33,690 nucleotides of DNA from a virus. The position numbers were made by a program, and so were the translations under genes. The stretch spans positions 1-33,690 of IMG/VR virus record IMGVR_UViG_3300046655_000181; one strand, 5' to 3'. This document shows positions 29,282 through 33,690 of the stretch, piece by piece (the stretch's first letter is position 1; the number at the start of each line of letters is the position of its first letter). The notes under the pieces were generated by a model. That model saw only the letters and a program-made list of their open reading frames with translations. It searched no databases and was not told the DNA's origin.

Positions 29282-29749
29282 ATGCCAAAGACACAGATTT
29301 CCGAGTATAGCGCAACAGCGGCTTCTAACACCGACATAGACAGCATTAACCTGTCAGAAGGCGTGATGGTCCCTAGTGACATAAACAACGCCATTCGGGA
29401 GCAAATGGCGCACCTCAAGGATTTTTCAGACGGCACGGCTGGCATTGACGTATTAAGCTTGCATGACGACGACAAAAGCCACTCTATTAAAATACAAGCG
29501 CCATCGTCTGTTACTGCAAACACCACCTTGACCTTGCCCGACGGTGCAGGATCTGCAAATCAAGTTTTACAGACAAACGGCGCAGGCGTATTAAGCTGGG
29601 GCAGCGCAGTTAATTTTGGCAACTGGACAATAACAATGGACGGCTCAAACAACCTGCTTTTCACATATAGCGGCACAGACGCCATGAAGTTGTCTAGCGC
29701 GGGTGACCTGACTGTAATTGGAAACGTAACAGCTTATGGAACTATCTAA
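29282..29749 (+). CDS. Tail fibre protein, N-terminal module type, 155 aa
   Basis: The N-terminal module (MPKTQISEYSATAASNTDID, then VPSDINNAIREQMAHLKDFSDGTAGIDVLSLHDDDKSHSIKIQAPS) is shared with the protein at 30379-30750 and is typical for fibre proteins of marine phages. A repetitive C-terminal part with LPDGAGSANQVLQTNGAGVLSW follows and then GNWTITMDGSNNLLFTYSG. The fibre folds as a beta-rich trimer, in all likelihood. It overlaps the next gene by one base (TAATG). Confidence 0.75.
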   Translation: MPKTQISEYSATAASNTDIDSINLSEGVMVPSDINNAIREQMAHLKDFSDGTAGIDVLSLHDDDKSHSIKIQAPSSVTANTTLTLPDGAGSANQVLQTNGAGVLSWGSAVNFGNWTITMDGSNNLLFTYSGTDAMKLSSAGDLTVIGNVTAYGTI

Positions 29750-30369
29750 TGACCCTGCAAGCGTCTGGAGCTATAAGCCTAAGCGACTTAGGCACAGAGT
29801 TTAGCGACACTCAGCCCCACTCGCTGTCTGAGTTTTACAGCGGCGGCTCGCTTGTGCCAAACACGACGTCACTGGCTGTCACCGCATCTAGTCTTGGCGG
29901 CAGTAACTCTTCTAATCGTAGATACCCCGCCATCGGCGGCTATGACCCGCAGATAAACACTTTTGGGCGTCTTTACACTCAAGCGCTTTGGGGTGACAAC
30001 GGTAGCACAATTACTATGGATAGAAACTTTACCGTTAACCAAACTGGAACCTACAATTATTATGTCGCCTATTACATACAAGGGGTTGGGTCAGCCACTG
30101 TTAGCATGTACGCCAACGGCAGTCTGGTCAGATCGCACACTTTATCACCGGGCTATAATCAAACAGCTTCGGCAAGTAACACGCTATCTCTAGGATCTGG
30201 GCAGGTAATACGAATGGTTGGAAGCGGCCCATCTTCTGGCTGGGCGGCAATTACTGTTTATGTTGGGGGCAGTACAACTAGTAACAGTTCTATAACCGTT
30301 GCCGGAAATACATCTGTGCCAGCAAATGGCGCATTATCTTTGAGCGACTTTTACGGAGCATCCGCATAG
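29749..30369 (+). CDS. Tail fibre/adhesin protein with paired SLSDF motifs, 206 aa
   Basis: ISLSDLGTEF and HSLSEFYSGG at the N-terminus and ALSLSDFYGASA at the C-terminus frame a strand-rich centre with NFTVNQTGTYNYYVAYYIQGVGSATVSMYANGSLV, which reads as a jelly-roll or immunoglobulin-like domain that could bind a surface sugar. The framing motif at both ends is known in phage tail proteins with repeated modules. TAATG couples it to the gene before. Confidence 0.7.
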   Translation: MTLQASGAISLSDLGTEFSDTQPHSLSEFYSGGSLVPNTTSLAVTASSLGGSNSSNRRYPAIGGYDPQINTFGRLYTQALWGDNGSTITMDRNFTVNQTGTYNYYVAYYIQGVGSATVSMYANGSLVRSHTLSPGYNQTASASNTLSLGSGQVIRMVGSGPSSGWAAITVYVGGSTTSNSSITVAGNTSVPANGALSLSDFYGASA

Positions 30370-30378
30370 GAGATTTTT

Positions 30379-30750
30379 ATGGCACGCGATAAGCTGACGG
30401 AATATGACGCAACTGCCGCTAACAACACTGTAATTGGCGACGTGCGCACAAGCGAGGCCATGATGCCGTCTGAAGTTAACGACGCCTTCAGAGAATTAGC
30501 CAGTCATTTAAAAGAGTTTGCCGACGGGACAAGTGGCGTTGATGTTCTGAAGTTTCAGGATGACGACGATAGCCACTCTGTTAAACTACAAGCGCCAGCA
30601 ACTGTGGCTTCTAATGTCACATTTACTCTACCTGCCACAGATGGTACAAATGGTCAGGTGATGACAACAAACGGCTCCGGCACTTTATCGTTTCAAAACG
30701 TAACTGAAACAGACCCAAATGCGCTGGCATTTGCAATAGCGTTAGGATAG
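30379..30750 (+). CDS. Tail fibre protein, paralogue of the gene at 29282, 123 aa
   Basis: The first 85 residues repeat the module of the upstream fibre protein: LTEYDATAANNTVIGDV, MPSEVNDAFRELASHLKEFADGTSGVDVLKFQDDDDSHSVKLQAPA, then FTLPATDGTNGQVMTTNGSGTLSF. The end differs (ETDPNALAFAIALG). This is a duplicated fibre module, possibly two subunits of a branched fibre or alternatives. AGGAGATTTTT is the ribosome site. Confidence 0.75.
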   Translation: MARDKLTEYDATAANNTVIGDVRTSEAMMPSEVNDAFRELASHLKEFADGTSGVDVLKFQDDDDSHSVKLQAPATVASNVTFTLPATDGTNGQVMTTNGSGTLSFQNVTETDPNALAFAIALG

Positions 30751-30754
30751 AAAA

Positions 30755-31105
30755 ATGGCAAACGCATTTAAAACATTTTCGGCGCAAAATATTGACACAT
30801 CCTCAACGGGGAAAACGACCTTGTACACCTGTCCAAGTGGTACAGAGACAACAATCATTGGTCTGAACATTGCTAACACATTGTCGGTTTCGATAACTGT
30901 TACGGTTGAGCTTCACGATGGCGGTGTAAATAGCACAACTAATTTAAGACACATCGTAAAGGGTGCCATTGTGCCTGTGGGTTCATCACTTGTTGCCGTT
31001 GGCGGCGACCAGAAAATAGTGATGAACGCTACAGATGTTTTGATAGTATATGCGTCACAAGACAATTCCTGTGATGCAGTTCTGAGTGTGCTGGAGATTA
31101 CATAA
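30755..31105 (+). CDS. Small beta-rich tail protein, 116 aa
   Basis: The sequence alternates strands and turns (TTLYTCPSGTETTIIGLNIANTLSVSITVTVELHDGG, then HIVKGAIVPVGSSLVAVGGDQKIVMNATDVLIVYASQ), a typical beta-sandwich of phage tail or virion-decoration type. No enzyme motif. It overlaps the next gene by one base. Confidence 0.65.
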   Translation: MANAFKTFSAQNIDTSSTGKTTLYTCPSGTETTIIGLNIANTLSVSITVTVELHDGGVNSTTNLRHIVKGAIVPVGSSLVAVGGDQKIVMNATDVLIVYASQDNSCDAVLSVLEIT

Positions 31106-31806
31106 TGGCACTTAGCACTATTGGTAGAAATCAACTTAACACTGGAATTGATGACAATTCTGATGCCACTGCTATTACAATTGATTCGTCAGAAAGAGTA
31201 GGTATTGGCGTGACCAGTATGACCAACAAACTGGTTTTGCCGAATGCTTCTTACTTTGCAATGCAAGATGCCAGTGCGGCTGAAAATTTAGCGATTAGAG
31301 CCAATTCCTCTAACGCGATGGAACTTTTAACTGGTGGTGGTGTAAGGGCAACCATAGATAGCAGTGGTCGCACTACAATCCCTAATCAGCCTTTGTTCGT
31401 TGCAACGTCACCTATTTTAGGTACTAGCGGCGCTGAACCAGCTACAAGTGTTCGTTATAAAAGATGGAATAGTGTTTTATTTAACATAGGAAGTCACTTT
31501 AACAATGACTCTGGTGGAGGATTTTTTACAGCCCCTGTTGCTGGTAGATATTACATATTGATGAAAGCTGGCCACAAAGTAACCTACAATGCGTGGTGTG
31601 GTATGTATCTTTATAAAAATAGCACAAACATATGCGTCTTTTGGGACCAGCCAGACTCATCTACAAATGGCACTTACAACGCAAACAACGCAAACATAAT
31701 ATTAAGCCTTGCTGCGAATGACACTTGCGGGGTGGGTTATCACACCACCTATTCTGACCTTTCAGCTAATTCTAACAACTTCATTAGCATTGGGCTTCTG
31801 CATTAA
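31105..31806 (+). CDS. Tail fibre protein with C1q-like C-terminal domain, 233 aa
   Basis: The N-terminal half (ALSTIGRNQLNTGIDDNSDATAITIDSSERVGIGVTS) is fibre shaft sequence like that found in other marine phages. The C-terminal part (about 115-233) resembles the C1q/TNF-like jelly-roll: VLFNIGSHFNNDSGGGFFTAPVAGRYYILMKAGH, LYKNSTNI, NIILSLAANDTCGVGYHTTY and a hydrophobic end FISIGLLH. The aromatic and Gly pattern fits. Such trimeric domains serve as receptor-binding tips. Confidence 0.72.
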   Translation: MALSTIGRNQLNTGIDDNSDATAITIDSSERVGIGVTSMTNKLVLPNASYFAMQDASAAENLAIRANSSNAMELLTGGGVRATIDSSGRTTIPNQPLFVATSPILGTSGAEPATSVRYKRWNSVLFNIGSHFNNDSGGGFFTAPVAGRYYILMKAGHKVTYNAWCGMYLYKNSTNICVFWDQPDSSTNGTYNANNANIILSLAANDTCGVGYHTTYSDLSANSNNFISIGLLH

Positions 31807-31818
31807 AAGGATAAACAC

Positions 31819-32091
31819 ATGCCTTCAATCACGATAGAGTTAACAGACACTCAGTATAAGAGCTTAGAGTATGTCACTTCAACTGTTCAGGTCTGGGCTG
31901 ATAATGCACTTCACAACCGCGCCCGTCTTGGTCAGGAAGAAATCGTTGCCGCGTTAGTAGCACACTGTAACGAGAATGATATTGCTATTGCAACAGGCGC
32001 AGATGCACAAGTGACACAAGCCTTTGAGTTAGGTGTTGTTAAGACAGCAGCAAAACGAAACGAAGAAGCAATGGCTAATTTACCGGAGTAG
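31819..32091 (+). CDS. Conserved marine-phage hypothetical protein, 90 aa
   Basis: It begins MPSITIELTDTQYKSLEYV and is helical after a short strand, with QVWADNALHNRARLGQEEIVAALVAHCNEN and a helical end. This small protein recurs in tail-fibre blocks of marine phages and cyanophages without an assigned role. An AAAAGGATA ribosome site lies upstream. Confidence 0.68.
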   Translation: MPSITIELTDTQYKSLEYVTSTVQVWADNALHNRARLGQEEIVAALVAHCNENDIAIATGADAQVTQAFELGVVKTAAKRNEEAMANLPE

Positions 32092-32096
32092 TTTTA

Positions 32097-32447
32097 ATGG
32101 CATATTTAGGACCACCGCCATCACAAACACCAGCAAGCCCTACTAGCCAGTATTTCAGTGGGAATGCGTCAACTACAACTTTTACATTAAACCGCCCGGT
32201 TAATGTTTCTGAAGACCTGAACGTGTATGTTAATAATGTGGCTCAACAGCCGGGGTCTGGAAAGGCTTACACTGCTTCAGGAACTAATTTAATTTTTGAT
32301 GCAGCACCCTCCGCTGGCACAAACAATGTGTACGTTGTTTACCGAGGACTAGCAGAGTTAAACACCCGCATTAATTCTGACAGGACTGTATCAACATCAA
32401 GCCCATCTGGTGGTGAAGATGGGGACATTTGGTTAAAGGTAAGTTAA
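32097..32447 (+). CDS. Tail fibre domain protein, 116 aa
   Basis: It has the look of a repeat domain common in phage tail fibres: Pro-rich start (MAYLGPPPSQTPASPTSQYFSG), then TTTFTLNRPVNVSEDLNVYVNNVAQQPGSG, then YTASGTNLIFDAAPSAGTNNVYVVYRG. The final SGGEDGDIWLKVS is also often seen in fibres. It probably forms part of the receptor-binding fibre with its neighbours. Confidence 0.72.
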   Translation: MAYLGPPPSQTPASPTSQYFSGNASTTTFTLNRPVNVSEDLNVYVNNVAQQPGSGKAYTASGTNLIFDAAPSAGTNNVYVVYRGLAELNTRINSDRTVSTSSPSGGEDGDIWLKVS

Positions 32448-32448
32448 T

Positions 32449-33480
32449 ATGCCGCTCTACGTTAACGATAGCGGCACTTGGAAGGAAGTCACCAGTGGTA
32501 ATTACTATGTTAAACATGGTGGGGCGTGGACGGCTGTACAAGAGGCGTATGTTAAAGACGCTGGAAGTTGGAAGCAGTATTTTCAGGGCGAGGTTGGTGT
32601 GACACTGGCTAATAGTACAAATGTGGCTGTATCATCCCTGTTCACTTCTTCAGTATGGACAGGGACTACACCAAAAAGAATTACCATCCCATCTGGTGTT
32701 ACTATTGGTGGGACAGGTGGAACAGCCGCTATGACAATAGCAAACACTATGGCTGGCACTCTTGTTATCGATAATGCTGGCAGTGTTCTTGGCACTGGGG
32801 GCGCTGCGAATAGTGGCGCTGGCGGCAATGCAATTACTAACGCGGCCTCTAATGTGACTATAAATAACACAAACCTGATAGCTGGAGGCGGCGGCGGTGG
32901 CGGTCAGGGCGGGGCAGGCGGCTCTGGCGAGGTAAACAATACAGCAGCTTGGTCAGGAAGAGAGCCAGCCGCAAACTGGACTAATGGATCGGCTCAAGTT
33001 GGTTATTATTGGAATGTCAATACTTATCATTTTTATTACAACGGCTCTACTAGTTATATAATTTGGGCCAGTAATATTGGTAATGCCAGCGGGTTTCCAG
33101 CTTACATAAGAATTGGAAGTAACGAGTATCATAGAGGTATTAGTCGCGGTAGCGGGAAATATGAAATATACCGTCAAGCAAAAACAACTACTTCAGCCGG
33201 AACAGGCGGAGCTGGTGGGCTGGGACAAGGCTATAATCAAACAAATTCGTCCGGCTCAAGCGGGAGCGCTGGCGGCACAGGTGCTGGCACGGGCGGCACG
33301 GGCGGCGCTGGATCGACCTACGCTGTTGCAGGCGTAGCGGGATCAACTGGCGCGAATGGAAATTCATATAGCAGCGGTACAGGCGCTGCTGGCGGCGCTG
33401 GCGGCGCTGCTGGAGCCGCTGTTAGCGGAACCTCAGTGACAATGAATAACACTGGTACAGTTCATGGAGCGGTCGCATGA
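32449..33480 (+). CDS. Glycine-rich tail adhesin, 343 aa
   Basis: The N-terminus has three Trp repeats (YVNDSGTWKEV, YVKHGGAWTAV, YVKDAGSWKQY), then a strand-rich part, a Gly run (about 145-160), a strand-rich insert (about 180-240) with YYWNVNTYHFYYNGSTSYIIWAS, and a very Gly/Ser/Ala-rich end (about 248-330). Segments of stacked Gly runs recall the polyglycine II sandwich of T-even-like Gp38 adhesins, in which loops between Gly strands bind the receptor. The adhesin call is by analogy. ATGA couples it to the last frame. Confidence 0.72.
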   Translation: MPLYVNDSGTWKEVTSGNYYVKHGGAWTAVQEAYVKDAGSWKQYFQGEVGVTLANSTNVAVSSLFTSSVWTGTTPKRITIPSGVTIGGTGGTAAMTIANTMAGTLVIDNAGSVLGTGGAANSGAGGNAITNAASNVTINNTNLIAGGGGGGGQGGAGGSGEVNNTAAWSGREPAANWTNGSAQVGYYWNVNTYHFYYNGSTSYIIWASNIGNASGFPAYIRIGSNEYHRGISRGSGKYEIYRQAKTTTSAGTGGAGGLGQGYNQTNSSGSSGSAGGTGAGTGGTGGAGSTYAVAGVAGSTGANGNSYSSGTGAAGGAGGAAGAAVSGTSVTMNNTGTVHGAVA

Positions 33481-33690
33481 CCAAATATAATGTTGAAAAA
33501 ATTGAGGACGGCGTTGCTACTTTGCGATACCCTGATAATAGCTGGGCGGAAATTGTTTTATCCTCAGATATGACAGAAGGGGACTTAGATGATTTGGCAC
33601 TACAGTACGCACCAAAAACTGGAGCCAAACCGAGCTTTCTTTCCGCAGGCGAAACTAGGACAGCAACAGCTAAAGAAATTAAAATTCCAG
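33477..33690 (+). CDS. Partial small protein, open at right window edge
   Basis: The frame starts at ATG 33477 (ATGA overlap with the adhesin) and stays open to the last base, with 71 codons and one extra base. It begins MTKYNVEKIEDGVATLRYPD, then NSWAEIVLSSDMTEGDLDDL. Its pattern is that of small tail-fibre-associated proteins in marine phages. If the two window ends are joined, it continues for five residues and stops at TAA 15-17, giving 76 residues and an 8-nt overlap with the first gene. Confidence 0.65.
   Translation, partial: MTKYNVEKIEDGVATLRYPDNSWAEIVLSSDMTEGDLDDLALQYAPKTGAKPSFLSAGETRTATAKEIKIP

Overview
The window is a tailed dsDNA bacteriophage genome, most likely a marine short-tailed (podovirus-like) phage. 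It has small and large terminase subunits, a portal and a major capsid protein of the SU10 type, a scaffold, a head-tail adaptor, a P22 gp10-like nozzle protein, ejection-type proteins, tail fibres, an endolysin and a holin. It has no tape measure, tail tube or sheath. The holin resembles the three-segment family found in alphaproteobacterial gene transfer agents, and many small proteins have the look of marine phage metagenome proteins, so an alphaproteobacterial host is a reasonable guess, not a demonstrated fact. No tRNA, integrase, DNA polymerase or RNA polymerase was found. The last frame runs off the right edge and, if the two ends are joined, continues to a stop at 15-17, overlapping the first gene by 8 nt. 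The window is therefore probably a complete circularly permuted or circularised genome of about 33.7 kb.

Layout. 10-2105 (+) is the lysis cassette: two small proteins, a PD-(D/E)XK nuclease, the endolysin, a one-segment membrane protein and the holin. 2106-2206 holds a compact structured element between converging transcripts. 2207-5673 (-) is an early operon. From its promoter at about 5747 it reads leftward through an unknown protein, a cysteine-peptidase-like protein, a 37-residue membrane peptide, a YqaJ/lambda-type exonuclease and a LexA-like winged helix protein, then a terminator. A second promoter with a built-in palindromic operator then drives an OB-fold protein and a 57-residue protein. 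5674-5902 is the divergent control region.

5903-8033 (+) carries a ribbon-helix-helix regulator, a PD-(D/E)XK nuclease and a Mom-like DNA-modification enzyme in tightly overlapping frames, then a probable DNA-binding protein and a strong terminator whose loop can pair with sequence just downstream. 8111-9937 is a Toprim/RepA-type primase-helicase, followed by a 100-bp GGAC-rich repeat array that is a candidate origin. 10070-11495 holds five small overlapping accessory genes, including one protein with an SSB-like C-terminal tip and two zinc-ribbon proteins.

11485-29242 is the packaging and morphogenesis block: TerS, a repeat-bearing intergenic stretch, TerL, an unknown 513-residue protein, a cluster of tiny basic proteins, portal, scaffold, capsid, terminator, adaptor, nozzle and ejection-type proteins. 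29282-33690 is a tail-fibre and adhesin block with duplicated fibre modules, a C1q-like domain and a glycine-rich adhesin, running into the lysis cassette across the window ends. The phage appears to supply its own primase-helicase, recombination exonuclease and DNA modification while using host polymerases.
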